Part shown: positions 52,884-62,706 of the stretch, piece after piece
How the letters are laid out: each line of letters starts with the position of its first letter
How positions within the stretch are numbered: position 1 is the stretch's first letter
DNA from: Rhodanobacter sp. MP7CTX1
GTDB lineage: Bacteria; Pseudomonadota; Gammaproteobacteria; Xanthomonadales; Rhodanobacteraceae
Length of the DNA stretch: 64,000 nucleotides
Direction: 5' to 3'
NCBI RefSeq assembly: GCF_014205795.1
Contig: NZ_JACHCN010000004.1
Coordinates: 137,028 to 201,027, forward strand
Position numbers and translations under genes: made by a program
Notes under the pieces: generated by a model
Told to the model about the DNA's origin: nothing
Databases searched by the model: none
Seen by the model: the letters and a program-made list of their open reading frames with translations, nothing else

Positions 52884-53100
52884 CAGGGTCGCCTCCGCGT
52901 AGCCGACAGCACCGTCGTCGTGCGGGAGGTCGTTGGGCGTGGATCGTTAAAAAACATGCCGCGAAGCATGCCGGGCCAACTGTTCAAATCATGTGATCGG
53001 CAGATGGCAAAATGATCGCAGTCGCATGAGCGAATCCCGGGTGATTCGCCATACCCGATTCAATCAGCGTGGTGCAGTGCGGTGTGCGTATAAAAACAAA

Positions 53101-53121
53101 AAGCCCGGCATTGCCGGGCTT
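53101..53121. terminator. Bidirectional terminator
   Basis: A 9-bp stem AAGCCCGGC (53101-53109) pairs with 53113-53121 around three bases, flanked by A-rich sequence on the left and GTTTTG on the right. It is 27 bases past the stop of the Gly-rich gene at 53148. The rest of the 52884-53147 gap holds the egtB promoter region and nothing else recognised. Confidence 0.85.
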
Positions 53122-53147
53122 GTTTTGCTTGGCAGCTGACCGTGAGA

Positions 53148-53567
53148 TCAGTGGCCGTAACCGTCGTCACGAATGTAGGTTGTCGGTGCCGGTCCGTTGT
53201 AAACAACCGGCGGTCCGCTTTGATACACCACCGGCGGTCCGCTCTGATAGACGACCGGACCCGGTGCGCCGTAATACACCGGAGGACCGTAATAAACCGG
53301 CGGCGGGGCCAGTGCACTGCCCACCAGACCGATCACCGCACCGGTAACGATCGCACCAGCGATCCAGCGACCGCCACTCCAGTAACCGCCGCGATAGCCG
53401 TAGCCACCGCGATAGCCATAACCACCATGGTAACCACCACCATGGTAGCCGTAGCCGCCATGACCGCCCCAGCCCTCTGCCGACGCGGTCAGTGGCATTG
53501 CCACCGTCGCCGCTACCGCAAGGCCCAAAGCCAACAACTTGCCAGCACCACTCAAACGTTTGGTCAT
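53148..53567 (-). CDS. Gly/Tyr/Pro-rich secreted protein with glycine-zipper segment
   Basis: The 139-residue protein has a signal peptide (ends LTASAE), an 18-to-20-unit Gly/Tyr/His-rich stretch of GGYGYRGGY-type repeats, one hydrophobic Gly-zipper helix (AGAIVTGAVIGLVGSAL) and a Pro/Tyr/Val C-terminal stretch (PPVYYG, PPVVYQSG). It is a probable outer-membrane-associated low-complexity protein. Similar composition occurs in the 36461 gene, but order and motifs differ. Function unknown. Confidence 0.75.
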   Translation of the reverse strand: MTKRLSGAGKLLALGLAVAATVAMPLTASAEGWGGHGGYGYHGGGYHGGYGYRGGYGYRGGYWSGGRWIAGAIVTGAVIGLVGSALAPPPVYYGPPVYYGAPGPVVYQSGPPVVYQSGPPVVYNGPAPTTYIRDDGYGH

Positions 53568-53631
53568 GACGCTTTCTCCGTTGATACGGGACCTATGCTC
53601 GGCTTCTCGGGCTTAATGTGGACTGAAGCGT

Positions 53632-55818
53632 TTACTTTTTGATCCGGGCGTTATCCCAGGGGTTTATCGCGGCGTCAGACTGGCGCCGCCGAAGCAGCCA
53701 GCAGCCGTGAATATCAGCGCGACGGGAAAAGTCGAACGGGATGCTCGGCACGGTCCAATCTTCGATTTCGAAGCGCTTTTCAAGCTCCTCGCGATCAAGT
53801 TTGAAGCGGCGGAAATTGTTGGAAAACACGATCACGCCATCGCGCGTCAGCCGGTCGTCGCAGGCGTGCAGCAACTTCACGTGATCGCGCTGCACATCAA
53901 AGTCATCGGCGCGTTTGGAGTTTGAAAAAGTGGGTGGATCGACAAAGATCAGCCCATAGTGCTCGCGGTCGCGTTGCAGAAAGTCCAGCGCGTCGAACTG
54001 CATCAAGCGGTGGCTGGCGCCGCTGAATCCATTCAACGCAAGATTTCGCGACGCCCATTCAAGATAGGTCGCCGAAAGGTCGACACTGGTGGTTTCCAGC
54101 GCGCCTCCAGCCGCCGCGTAAACGCTGGCCGTCGCGGTATAGGCAAACAGGTTCAGGAAACAGCGCCCTTGCGCCAGCTCGCGTACTTTTGCGCGGACCA
54201 GTCGATGATCGAGAAACAAGCCGGTGTCGAGGTAATCGGTGAGGTTGACCAGGAAATCCAGGCCACCTTCCTGCACTTCGATGAACTCGTTGCGCTGATC
54301 GAGCTGGCCGTATTTGGATCCGCCCTTCCCGCGCTCGCGGGTTTTCAGCGCAATGCGTTCGCGTGGCACGCCGAGTACTTCGCCAGCGACGCGAGCGATT
54401 TCACGCAAGCGCAGCCGGGCGACGTCGGCCGGCACATCCGCCGGTGCCCGATACTCCTGAATATGCAAATGATCGTCGCCTTGCGTGTCGCCGTAGACAT
54501 CGATCGCGGCGGCATATTCAGGCAGATCCTGATCATACGCGCGCCAGCATTGGATCTCTTCGCGAATCAACCGCTTGCGCAGATGCTTGAGGTTTTTCTC
54601 CAACCGGTTCTTCAGCATTTGCGCGCCAGCCGAAAGCGGCTTCGGTTCGCGCGGCGCTTCATCGCGCTTGCTCAGATCAAACGTCAGCAGCACGGTTTCC
54701 AGTGCGCCGTTGTAAAGGGCATACCGCTTGTCCGCGTGCAACTGCATCGCGCGACCCAGGTCCACGTCGCCAGCCAGCACGGCGGCACGCCAGCCGCTGA
54801 AACGCGAGCGCAGCGCGTCGCCAAGGGTACGGTAGAGCTTCGGCATCTCTGCGCGCTCACCGAGCCGTTCGCCATACGGAGGATTGGTGATGACCAGGCC
54901 GTAGTCGACGCCCGGCGGTGGCGCGGCGTGCGCCATGTCCTGCTTGTCCAGTGTGAAGAAGCCGGCCACGCCCGCTTCCTGCGCATTGCGTTTGGCCGTC
55001 TGTACCATGCGCGGGTCGGCATCGCTGCCGAAGAACACGCTGCGCAATCCGCGCAGACCGGTGTCGGCGCGTTGTTTCGCCTCGTCCAGCAAGCTGCGCC
55101 ACAGCGCGATATCGTGCTGCTGCCAGCCGAGAAAGCCGAAATACTCGCGACGCAGGCCAGGCGCCACGTCGGCCGCCATCAAGGCGCCTTCGATCAGCAA
55201 GGTGCCGGAGCCGCACATCGGATCGAACAGGGCGCCGCCGGCCGCATAGACCTCGGGCCAGCGCGCGCGCAGCAGCATCGCCGCGGCGAGATTTTCCTTC
55301 AGCGGCGCCTCACCCTGCACTTCGCGCCAGCCACGCCGATGCAGCGGCGAGCCAGCCAGGTCCAGCGACAGCGTGGCGCGATCGCGACGCAGGCGCAAAT
55401 TGATGCGGATGTCCGGTTCATCGGTGTCAATGCCCGGCCGATTGCCGTCGCGCTGACGGAACTGATCGACCACCGCGTCTTTCACCCGCAGGCCGATGAA
55501 CTGGCTATGGGTGAGCTTGCTCATCGCGGTGCCGGCGTCCACCGCGAAGGTGGCATGCGCGGCCAGATGCTGGCTCCAGTCGATTTCCTGTACGCCGCGA
55601 TATAACGCATCGTCGTCGGCCGCATCGAACTCGGCCAGCGGTAGCAGGATGCGGCTGGCCATGCGTGACCAGAGGCATGCGCGATAGGCGGTTTCAAGCG
55701 TGCCGGAGAAATGCGCACCGGCCAGCGCCTCTCGCACGTCACTGGCACCGATCGCGATCAATTCGTCGCGCAACAGGTATTCCAGGCCTTTCGGGCAGGT
55801 GGCGAAATAGTGGCTCAT
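53632..55818 (-). CDS. rlmL: Bifunctional 23S rRNA methyltransferase RlmKL (G2445/G2069)
   Basis: The 728-residue fusion joins RlmL (N-terminal THUMP and N2-methyltransferase with the motif NPPYGER) to RlmK (C-terminal N7-methyltransferase with VDPPTFSNSK). It modifies G2445 and G2069 of 23S rRNA. The start ATG 55818 overlaps the preceding hydrolase stop by four bases, so both are one operon. The length matches the fused gammaproteobacterial type. Confidence 0.97.
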   Translation of the reverse strand: MSHYFATCPKGLEYLLRDELIAIGASDVREALAGAHFSGTLETAYRACLWSRMASRILLPLAEFDAADDDALYRGVQEIDWSQHLAAHATFAVDAGTAMSKLTHSQFIGLRVKDAVVDQFRQRDGNRPGIDTDEPDIRINLRLRRDRATLSLDLAGSPLHRRGWREVQGEAPLKENLAAAMLLRARWPEVYAAGGALFDPMCGSGTLLIEGALMAADVAPGLRREYFGFLGWQQHDIALWRSLLDEAKQRADTGLRGLRSVFFGSDADPRMVQTAKRNAQEAGVAGFFTLDKQDMAHAAPPPGVDYGLVITNPPYGERLGERAEMPKLYRTLGDALRSRFSGWRAAVLAGDVDLGRAMQLHADKRYALYNGALETVLLTFDLSKRDEAPREPKPLSAGAQMLKNRLEKNLKHLRKRLIREEIQCWRAYDQDLPEYAAAIDVYGDTQGDDHLHIQEYRAPADVPADVARLRLREIARVAGEVLGVPRERIALKTRERGKGGSKYGQLDQRNEFIEVQEGGLDFLVNLTDYLDTGLFLDHRLVRAKVRELAQGRCFLNLFAYTATASVYAAAGGALETTSVDLSATYLEWASRNLALNGFSGASHRLMQFDALDFLQRDREHYGLIFVDPPTFSNSKRADDFDVQRDHVKLLHACDDRLTRDGVIVFSNNFRRFKLDREELEKRFEIEDWTVPSIPFDFSRRADIHGCWLLRRRQSDAAINPWDNARIKK

Positions 55819-56342
55819 GCAGCCTCCGCCAGTTGGTCCAGCAACAAGCGAAATTGTGCGGCGATCACGTCCATGCTGGCGCCCAGCCGGTGGTCGTCGT
55901 CGAGCACCAGCAGCGGCAATCGACGCTGCGCGGCGAACGTTTGCACGCCACCCAACGGACAGACCTCGTCGCGCCAGCCGTGGATCAGCAGCGTCGGCAC
56001 GCCGTGCCGTAGATCGAACGCCCGCGCATAACCGGGAATCGCACTTGGCGTGGCCAGCAGCAGCAGACCGGCCACCGGCACATCCAGCGAGGCCAGTCCG
56101 GACACGAATGCGCCCATGCTCGACCCGACCAGCAGCGGCGGCTCGGCCAGCTCCTCGATGGTGGCTCGCAAACGGGCGATCCGCGGCGCCACCGAACCGG
56201 CATGGCCACGCGCATCGTCGTCACGGTAGTCCGGCCGCTGCGTGCGCCAACCCAGCGATTCGGCCAGCTGTGCCAGCGTGCTGACCTTGGTCGCGTCCGG
56301 GCCGGAATCCGAACCGTGCGAAAGAATGATCTGGCCGCGCAT
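55815..56342 (-). CDS. Small alpha/beta hydrolase (serine-hydrolase-like)
   Basis: The 175-residue protein has an alpha/beta fold with LSHGSDSGP at the start, GSSMGAF (Ser near 82) as nucleophile elbow and DDDHRLG with a catalytic His. ATG 56342 is chosen because GGAG lies six bases upstream; the frame to 56354 adds only four residues and lacks a ribosome site. It shares an operon with rlmKL. It may be an esterase; target unknown. Confidence 0.82.
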   Translation of the reverse strand: MRGQIILSHGSDSGPDATKVSTLAQLAESLGWRTQRPDYRDDDARGHAGSVAPRIARLRATIEELAEPPLLVGSSMGAFVSGLASLDVPVAGLLLLATPSAIPGYARAFDLRHGVPTLLIHGWRDEVCPLGGVQTFAAQRRLPLLVLDDDHRLGASMDVIAAQFRLLLDQLAEAA

Positions 56343-56432
56343 GGCGGTCTCCATGGAAACTGCAGAAAGCTAAGGCGTGCATCGTAACAGGCGGCGTTTC
56401 CGCCCGGCCTGGCCCCATGCGAGACTTGGTCC

Positions 56433-56993
56433 ATGCCGCCAGCCATTCACGATCAACCACTGCCCTATATCGACCAGTTGCCCGAGCGACCCGCCGACGC
56501 CGTCGAGCGGGTGGTCATCCACTGCACCGAACTGCCGGACATGGCCACCGCCCGCGAGTACGGCGAACGGGCGCTGCATGACAACGGCACCGGCAATAGC
56601 GGCCACTACTACATTGACCGCGACGGCACGATCCACCGCTATGTCCCCGGCACCCGCGTGGCGAACCATGTCCGCGGCCATAACCCGAACTCGATCGGCA
56701 TCGAGCTGGTGAACCTGGGCCGGTACCCGCACTGGTGGGACTCGCATCATCAGCAGATGACCGAGCCCTACCCGGCCGCCCAGATCCGCGCGCTGCAAGC
56801 CCTGCTCGCCCAGTTGCGGCGTGACTTCCCGAGCCTGCGGCAGATCGCCGGCCATGAGGATCTGGATACCGCGATGATGCCCGCCAGCGACGACCCGGCC
56901 ATCGAGATCCACCGCAAGCTCGACCCGGGCCCGATGTTTCCATGGGCTGAAGTGCTGGACGGCAGCGGGCTGACGCGTATCGGGGCTCCGTAG
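56433..56993 (+). CDS. N-acetylmuramoyl-L-alanine amidase (AmpD-like, amidase_2)
   Basis: The 186-residue protein is an amidase_2 zinc enzyme: zinc ligands in VIHCTE and ANHVRGHNPNS, catalytic Glu in GIELVN, and GHEDLD. It has no evident signal peptide, suggesting a cytoplasmic AmpD-like role in recycling anhydro-muropeptides, although short amidases of this type can also be phage-derived. It is divergent from the hydrolase. Confidence 0.88.
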   Translation: MPPAIHDQPLPYIDQLPERPADAVERVVIHCTELPDMATAREYGERALHDNGTGNSGHYYIDRDGTIHRYVPGTRVANHVRGHNPNSIGIELVNLGRYPHWWDSHHQQMTEPYPAAQIRALQALLAQLRRDFPSLRQIAGHEDLDTAMMPASDDPAIEIHRKLDPGPMFPWAEVLDGSGLTRIGAP

Positions 56994-57000
56994 CTGCGCG

Positions 57001-57105
57001 CCTCCCCCTGCTCGCAGGGGGAGGCTGGGAGGGGGTGACTCTTGCTTGCTCACGAACACGATCAAGGGCCCTCCCAACCCTCCCTTGCAAGCAGAGGACG
57101 GAGTA
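57001..57105. repeat. CCCTCCC-type palindromic repeat region
   Basis: A hairpin CTCCCCCTGCTCGCAGGGGGAG (57003-57024) and, further on, inverted CCCTCCCAACCCTCCC opposite GGGAGGGGGT form a composite palindrome between the amidase and tesB. Similar CTCCCC elements occur near 17699 and 42242. Confidence 0.65.
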
Positions 57106-57158
57106 GAGCTGGTGCCCCGCTATAATCTCGCTTCACGCCCTATCGAGCTTCCCACCCC

Positions 57159-58025
57159 ATGTCGTCAAACCACGTCACCGAACTGGTCGAGCTGCTGCAG
57201 CTCGAGCGTCTGGAAGACAACCTGTTCCGCGGCCAGAGTCGCGACATTGGCACCCGCTTCGTGTTTGGAGGCCAGGTGCTGGGACAGGCGCTGGCGGCGG
57301 CGCAGCAGACGGTGGACCCGGTGCGCGAGGCGCATTCGCTGCATGCGTATTTCCTGCGCGCCGGCGATATCGATGCGCCGATTGTCTACAGCGTGGAGCG
57401 CACCCGCGATGGCGGCTCGTTTTCCTCGCGGCGGGTGGTGGCGATCCAGCACGGTCAGCCGATCCTGGATGGCTCGATCTCATTCCAGGTACCGGAGCAA
57501 GGCGTGGAGCATCAGACAACGATGCCCGAGGTGCCGGCGCCGGAGGACGTTGAGCCATTGCACGCGCTGTCGCCGGACGAGCTGGCGCGGCTGCCGGTGA
57601 AACTGCAGCGCTGGCTCGGCATCGACGGCCCGTTCGCCTTTCGCCAGGTGTGGCCGCGCGACGAACAGCACCCGGCCAAGCGGCCGCCGATCCAGCACAT
57701 CTGGTTCAAGCTGGTCTGTCCGATCGATGACTCTGCCATCCTGCACCGTGCACTGCTGGCGTATGCCTCGGACTTCCACCTGATCGGCACGGCCACGCTG
57801 CCGCACGGCATCTCCTACCTCACCCACAACGTGCAGATGGCCAGCCTCGACCATGCGCTGTGGTTCCACCGGCCATTTCGCGTCGACGAATGGCTGCTGT
57901 ATTCGTTCGACAGTCCGACCGCACAGGGCAGTCGCGGGCTGGCGCGTGGACAGATTTTCAGCCGTGATGGCCGGCTGATTGCCTCCTCCGCCCAGGAAGG
58001 CCTGATCCGCCTGCGCCAACCCTGA
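57159..58025 (+). CDS. tesB: Acyl-CoA thioesterase II (TesB)
   Basis: This double-hotdog thioesterase of 288 residues hydrolyses medium- and long-chain acyl-CoA. It has the catalytic Asp/Gln/Thr region (the conserved ASLDHALWFHRPF and QGSRGLARGQIF near the C-terminus) and the N-terminal RGQSRDIGTRFVFGGQVLGQAL. The start is ATG 57159. Confidence 0.95.
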   Translation: MSSNHVTELVELLQLERLEDNLFRGQSRDIGTRFVFGGQVLGQALAAAQQTVDPVREAHSLHAYFLRAGDIDAPIVYSVERTRDGGSFSSRRVVAIQHGQPILDGSISFQVPEQGVEHQTTMPEVPAPEDVEPLHALSPDELARLPVKLQRWLGIDGPFAFRQVWPRDEQHPAKRPPIQHIWFKLVCPIDDSAILHRALLAYASDFHLIGTATLPHGISYLTHNVQMASLDHALWFHRPFRVDEWLLYSFDSPTAQGSRGLARGQIFSRDGRLIASSAQEGLIRLRQP

Positions 58026-58072
58026 TCCCACCGACCCGGTTCAGAGCCGGCCAAGGCGGGTAAACTGCGCAT

Positions 58073-58465
58073 ATGCGCCAGATCTATACCTCACCTCGCC
58101 AGGAAAACATTGATGCCGTGGTCGCCCTGATGGCCGAACATGGCATCGAGGCTACCGTGGCCAATCGCTCCAACTACAACCGCCCGACCTGGCAGCGGTT
58201 CAGCTATACACAACGGCAGGACACCCGCGACAGCTGGGCGCAGGTGTGGATCACCAGCGCCGACGACTACACCAGGGCTCGCACCCTGCTGCGCGAGCTC
58301 GGCATCGAGCCGGTGATCCGGCACGGCGACGAGCTGGCTGCCTCACGCAATCCTTCGCCTGTCACGCAACGCGAGCATACGGTGGCCCGTGCGCGCCGCA
58401 TCGTGCTGCTGGGAGTGCTGGTCGCGTTCGTCATGGTGGTGCTGCGCTACCTGCACGTCGTTTGA
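58073..58465 (+). CDS. DUF2007-like protein with C-terminal membrane helix
   Basis: The 130-residue protein has an N-terminal soluble domain (MRQIYTSPRQENIDAVVALM, then an alpha/beta stretch ending near 85) resembling the DUF2007 putative signal-transducing domain, and one C-terminal transmembrane helix (about 106-125). This layout is called pathogenicity-like protein in Xanthomonas annotations, without known function. It lies between tesB and bpt on the same strand. Confidence 0.78.
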   Translation: MRQIYTSPRQENIDAVVALMAEHGIEATVANRSNYNRPTWQRFSYTQRQDTRDSWAQVWITSADDYTRARTLLRELGIEPVIRHGDELAASRNPSPVTQREHTVARARRIVLLGVLVAFVMVVLRYLHVV

Positions 58466-58519
58466 TCCTCGGCCGGCCGGCGATGGTGCGATGCCGTCGG
58501 GCAGGCATAGAATCGGCGT

Positions 58520-59224
58520 ATGCGCTCCGATCAAGTCCGGCTGTTCCAGACGCTGCCTCATGCGTGCGGCTACTACGCCGAGCGCACGGCGCAGAATCTG
58601 GTGATCGATCCAGCCGCACCGCAGCTTGACAGGCTGTACGGCCCGGCGCTGGAACGCGGCTTTCGTCGCGCTGGTGGCCATCTGTATTTCCCGCATTGCC
58701 CGCAATGCCATGCCTGCACGCCCTGTCGTCTCGACGTGGAAAACTTCCAGCCGGATCGTGCGCAGCGACGCTGCCTGAAACGCAATGCCGACCTAAGCGT
58801 CAGCGAGTCGATCCCCGGCTACAACCGCGAGCGCCACCGGTTGTACGAGCGCTATCTGCAAAGCCGCCATGCCGGCGGCGGCATGGACGATGCCGAGGCC
58901 AGCGATTTTCGGCGCTTTCTCACTGCGCCGTGGAGTCCCACGCTATTTCTGGAACTGCGCTTGGGCGAACGGTTGCTCGCCGTGGCGGTAACCGATGTGT
59001 GCCTGAACGGTCTTTCAGCCGTCTATACGTTTTACGACCCTGCCGAAACCGAGCGCAGCCTCGGCACCTTCGCGATCCTGCAGCAAGTCGAATTGGCGCG
59101 CCGCCGCGGCCTGCCCTGGTTGTATCTGGGCTTCTGGATCGACGGTCACCCGAAGATGGATTACAAACGCCGCTTCCAGCCATTGCAGATCCGCAAGGCC
59201 GACGGCTGGCAGCCGATGCCGTAA
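58520..59224 (+). CDS. bpt: Aspartate/glutamate leucyl(arginyl)transferase Bpt/Ate
   Basis: This transferase puts Leu (bacterial Bpt) or Arg (Ate1) on N-terminal Asp/Glu of proteins, tagging them for ClpAP in the N-end rule pathway. The 234-residue protein shows CGYYAERTAQN, the Cys set HCPQCHAC (metal or Fe-S related in Ate1) and GFWIDGHPKMDYK near the end. Family and length match Bpt of proteobacteria. Start ATG 58520. Confidence 0.93.
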   Translation: MRSDQVRLFQTLPHACGYYAERTAQNLVIDPAAPQLDRLYGPALERGFRRAGGHLYFPHCPQCHACTPCRLDVENFQPDRAQRRCLKRNADLSVSESIPGYNRERHRLYERYLQSRHAGGGMDDAEASDFRRFLTAPWSPTLFLELRLGERLLAVAVTDVCLNGLSAVYTFYDPAETERSLGTFAILQQVELARRRGLPWLYLGFWIDGHPKMDYKRRFQPLQIRKADGWQPMP

Positions 59225-59230
59225 CCATCA

Positions 59231-59309
59231 CGTAGGTTGGGGTGAGCGCAGCGAAGCCCAACACACTGGGCGGCCATGCTGGGCTTCGCTGCGCTCACCC
59301 CAACCTACG
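59231..59309. repeat. Long palindromic repeat (GTAGGTTGGGGTGAGC family), copy 2
   Basis: Arms 59231-59261 and 59280-59309 pair almost perfectly around about 18 bases. The right arm supplies the TAG stop codon (59305-59307 on the minus strand) of the following glutamate-synthase-like gene. Confidence 0.9.
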
Positions 59310-60807
59310 TCGCCTGCGGGTACGGATACAGTTTCACTAGCGGAACCGACAAGCCGTCATCGCCGACCACCCGGCAATGCGTACGGTCTAGTTGGCGCGG
59401 TTCGTCGACGCCGCAGCTGTGCGCGATGATGCCGACTTCGTGCATCAGGTTGGTGGCGTAGTGGTAGACGCGCTCGCTCTTGTCGGCGACTACCAGGCCA
59501 CGCTGCAACTTGGGGTTCTGCGTGGTGATGCCGGTGGGACAGGTATTGCGGTTGCACTGCAGTGACTGGATGCAGCCGAGCGCGAGCATGAAGCCGCGTG
59601 CTGAATTGACGAAGTCGGCACCGATCGACAGCGCCCATGCCACGTCATAGGCCGTGATGCATTTGCCCGAGCAAACCACCTTGATGCGCTCGCGCATGCC
59701 CTTGACGATCAGCATGTCCAGCAACGCCGGCAACGCTTCGTGCAAGGGCAGGCCCACGCCCTCCATCAGCGTTTGCGGCGCAGCCCCAGTACCGCCTTCG
59801 GAGCCGTCAACGATGATGAAGTCAGGTGCGCTCTGGAGGCCTCGCGTGGCGATTTCATCGCATAGATCGCCGATCCATTCCACGCCGCCGAGCACGGCCT
59901 TGAAGCCCACCGGCTTGCCGGTGAGATTGCGGATGTGATTGATCGCGTCCATCAGCTGTTGCACGTTGCCGATGTCCAGATGGCGGTTCGGACTTTGCGA
60001 ATCCTGGCCGACCGGGATGCCACGAATCGCGGCGATTTCCGCGGTGACCTTGGCACCCGGCAGCAAGCCGCCCATGCCCGGTTTGGCACCCTGCCCCAGC
60101 TTGATGCTGACCATCTTCACCTGCTTGTTCGCGCAGATCGCCAGCAGTTTTTCGTCATCGAGCTTGCCGTCGGGAGTACGCACGCCATATTTGGCGGTGC
60201 CGATCTCGAACACAATGTCGCAACCGCCTTCGAGGTGGTACGGCGCCAGACCGCCCTCGCCGGTATCCATCCAGATCCCGGCCTTGGCGGCTCCGCGTGC
60301 GAGTGCACGTATCGCCGGTGCCGACAGCGCGCCGAAACTCATGGCCGAGATGTTGAAAAACGATGCATGACTGTACGGCTCGCGCGCATACGGGCCGATC
60401 GTCACCGGCACCGGCTCGACATGCTCCTCGCCTAACGCCGGGAACGGCGCGTTGACAAAGAACGGCACACCCTCGCCGCGTAAATCACGGCTGGAGCCGA
60501 ACGCGTTGGTGTTGTCGACGTTCTTTGCGGCGCGGTACACCCAGGTGCGTTCGGCGCGATTGAATGGCATCTCTTCACGGTCGCTGGAATACAGGTACTG
60601 GCGAAAGAACTCGCCAAGATGCAGGAACCAATAACGGAAATGCCCGATCACCGGGAAATTGCGCAAGACCGAATTGGCCGTCTGGTTGCGATCGACCACC
60701 CAGGTCACCAGCACCACCACGACGGCCAATGCCAATAGCAAAAGCAGGAAGGCCGTGCCGGCCTCGATCGCCACGACCAGCCAGTGCGCAAAACCCGTCG
60801 ATTCCAT
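59305..60807 (-). CDS. FMN-binding glutamate synthase-domain protein
   Basis: The 500-residue protein has one N-terminal hydrophobic helix (about 12-35) and a glutamate-synthase FMN/Fe-S barrel like the large GltB central domain, without glutaminase or the beta-helix domain. It shows SFGALSAPAIRAL, the IKLGQGAKPGMGG substrate region and the GCIQSLQCNRNTCPTGITTQ cluster with Cys residues for a 3Fe-4S centre. ATG 60807 (MESTGFAHW) is chosen; a longer frame starts in the purT promoter region. Function unknown, often annotated as glutamate synthase homologue. Confidence 0.9.
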   Translation of the reverse strand: MESTGFAHWLVVAIEAGTAFLLLLLALAVVVVLVTWVVDRNQTANSVLRNFPVIGHFRYWFLHLGEFFRQYLYSSDREEMPFNRAERTWVYRAAKNVDNTNAFGSSRDLRGEGVPFFVNAPFPALGEEHVEPVPVTIGPYAREPYSHASFFNISAMSFGALSAPAIRALARGAAKAGIWMDTGEGGLAPYHLEGGCDIVFEIGTAKYGVRTPDGKLDDEKLLAICANKQVKMVSIKLGQGAKPGMGGLLPGAKVTAEIAAIRGIPVGQDSQSPNRHLDIGNVQQLMDAINHIRNLTGKPVGFKAVLGGVEWIGDLCDEIATRGLQSAPDFIIVDGSEGGTGAAPQTLMEGVGLPLHEALPALLDMLIVKGMRERIKVVCSGKCITAYDVAWALSIGADFVNSARGFMLALGCIQSLQCNRNTCPTGITTQNPKLQRGLVVADKSERVYHYATNLMHEVGIIAHSCGVDEPRQLDRTHCRVVGDDGLSVPLVKLYPYPQAT

Positions 60808-60915
60808 GATGTTTTCTCTCTGCGTTATCAGTTGCCCTGCCGGCGCCAACATGTTTCAGCAAGACCGGAGCGAAGGAAGGAGCCTATCGCATCGCGTGGG
60901 TATCGACGCCTGGGC

Positions 60916-62097
60916 TTACAACTCGATACGTAGACGCTTGGCCGCACGCACGGCTTTCTCCACTGCCGCTTCGACAGTATCCGCGCGCGCCAGCGTCACC
61001 GCCATGCGTCGCCGCCCCTTCACCGCCGGCTTGCCGAACAGGCGCAATTGCGTGTCCGGTTCGGCCAGCGCATCGGCGACGTGGTGATATCGCGGCGCTG
61101 CACCATCGCCCTCGACCAGCACCGCGCACGAGGCCGACGGGCCGTACTGATGGATCACCGGAATCGGCAGACCGAGGATCGCTCTCACGTGCAGCGCAAA
61201 CTCCGACAACTCCTGCGAGATCAGCGTAACCAGTCCGGTGTCGTGCGGACGCGGGCTGACCTCGGAGAAGATCACCTGATCGCCCTTGACGAAGAATTCC
61301 ACGCCGAACACACCCCATCCTCCCAGCGCCTCGGTCACCGCGGCGGCCTGCCGCTGCGCCTCGGCCAGCGCGATCGCGCTCATCGGTTGCGGCTGCCAAG
61401 ACTCGCGGTAATCACCATCTTCCTGGCGATGACCGATCGGCGCGCAGAAACTCACGCCATCGGTGTGGCGCACGGTCAGCATGGTGATCTCGTAATCGAA
61501 CGCAACGAAGCCCTCGACGATCACCCGGCCCTTGCCCGCACGACCACCGGATTGCGCGTAATCCCACGCCTTCTGCAGTTCGTCGGCATGGCGCACCACA
61601 CTCTGACCCTTGCCGGACGAGCTCATCACCGGCTTGATCACGAACGGATAGCCGATCGCCGCAGCCGCCGCGAAATACTCTGTTTCGCTATCGCAAAAAC
61701 GGTACAGCGAGGTCGGCAGTTTCAATTCCTCCGCGGCGAGCCGGCGGATGCCTTCGCGATCCATCGTCAGCCAGGTCGCGCGGGCGGTTGGAACCACCCG
61801 CTGCCCCTCCTTCTCCAGCTCGATCAGCGTGGGCGTATGGATCGCCTCGATCTCCGGCACCACCAGATCGGGCTTTTCCAGCTCGATCACCGCACGCAAT
61901 GCCTTGCCATCCAGCATGTCGATCACATGGCTGCGGTGGGCAATCTGCATCGCCGGCGCGTTGGCGTAGCGATCGACCGCGATCACCTCCACCGCGTAAC
62001 GCTGCAGTTCGATGGCAACTTCCTTGCCCAGCTCGCCAGCGCCGAGCAGCAAGACACGCAGGGCATGGGGGGAATGGGGCGTGCCGAACGGCTTCAT
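60916..62097 (-). CDS. purT: Formate-dependent GAR transformylase (PurT)
   Basis: PurT is an ATP-grasp enzyme that makes formylglycinamide ribonucleotide from GAR, ATP and formate, a folate-free alternative to PurN in purine synthesis. The 393-residue protein has the N-terminal [14 protein letters not shown]-grasp SSSGKGQS near 160-167, and the metal site [13 protein letters not shown] 62097 (MKPFGTPHS) is the start; the frame upstream to 62364 is not coding. It is upstream of the GltB-like gene on the same strand. Confidence 0.96.
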   Translation of the reverse strand: MKPFGTPHSPHALRVLLLGAGELGKEVAIELQRYAVEVIAVDRYANAPAMQIAHRSHVIDMLDGKALRAVIELEKPDLVVPEIEAIHTPTLIELEKEGQRVVPTARATWLTMDREGIRRLAAEELKLPTSLYRFCDSETEYFAAAAAIGYPFVIKPVMSSSGKGQSVVRHADELQKAWDYAQSGGRAGKGRVIVEGFVAFDYEITMLTVRHTDGVSFCAPIGHRQEDGDYRESWQPQPMSAIALAEAQRQAAAVTEALGGWGVFGVEFFVKGDQVIFSEVSPRPHDTGLVTLISQELSEFALHVRAILGLPIPVIHQYGPSASCAVLVEGDGAAPRYHHVADALAEPDTQLRLFGKPAVKGRRRMAVTLARADTVEAAVEKAVRAAKRLRIEL

Positions 62098-62304
62098 CAG
62101 GTTCTCCGGGACAGGCAAAGCACCATTGTAAGCGGGCAGATACCGAACCAGCGGCGTTTTCGGGCAAAACGCACGCCCCAAAGTATCACCATGCTGTTGT
62201 GGAAAGCGTCGCGGTGAGGCGTACAAGCGGTTACTTGAGAATGATGTCTTTTTGATGTCAAATCCTGCACTCGACCAGCTCAGCGAATACAGCGTGGTGC
62301 ACCC

Positions 62305-62682
62305 ATGATGAAACTTGCCTACGCCACATGCTTCGCACTCAGTCTCGGCATCGGCATGGCGCACGCCGCCAGTGCTGACTGTCAGGCGGCATCTACCCGA
62401 TTACTCGACCATCTGGACAAGGGCGACTACGCCGGCGCCACTGCTGACTTCAATGACCAGATGAAGGCTGCCGAGACAGCCGACAAGCTGGGCGCGCTCT
62501 GGCAGTCCATGCCGAAGCAGCTCGGCGCGCCTGGTGCGCGCGAACCGGCACAAGTCAGCGCGATACCGAACTACGTCGTGGTGGTGACAGCGCTGCACTA
62601 TGGACAGGGCATGATCGATGCCCAGGTGGCTTGTGATGCCGATGGCAAGATTGCCGGTTTCTATATACGACCGCACCGCTGA
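62305..62682 (+). CDS. Small secreted DUF3887-like protein
   Basis: The 125-residue protein has a signal peptide (ends AHAAS) and a small alpha/beta domain ([65 protein letters not shown]) that fits the DUF3887/NTF2-like pattern, where a short helical part is followed by a beta-sheet. No catalytic residues are assigned. It faces the small membrane gene at 62707. Confidence 0.8.
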   Translation: MMKLAYATCFALSLGIGMAHAASADCQAASTRLLDHLDKGDYAGATADFNDQMKAAETADKLGALWQSMPKQLGAPGAREPAQVSAIPNYVVVVTALHYGQGMIDAQVACDADGKIAGFYIRPHR

Positions 62683-62706
62683 CTCGCACCGGCTATCCGC
62701 CGCTGT

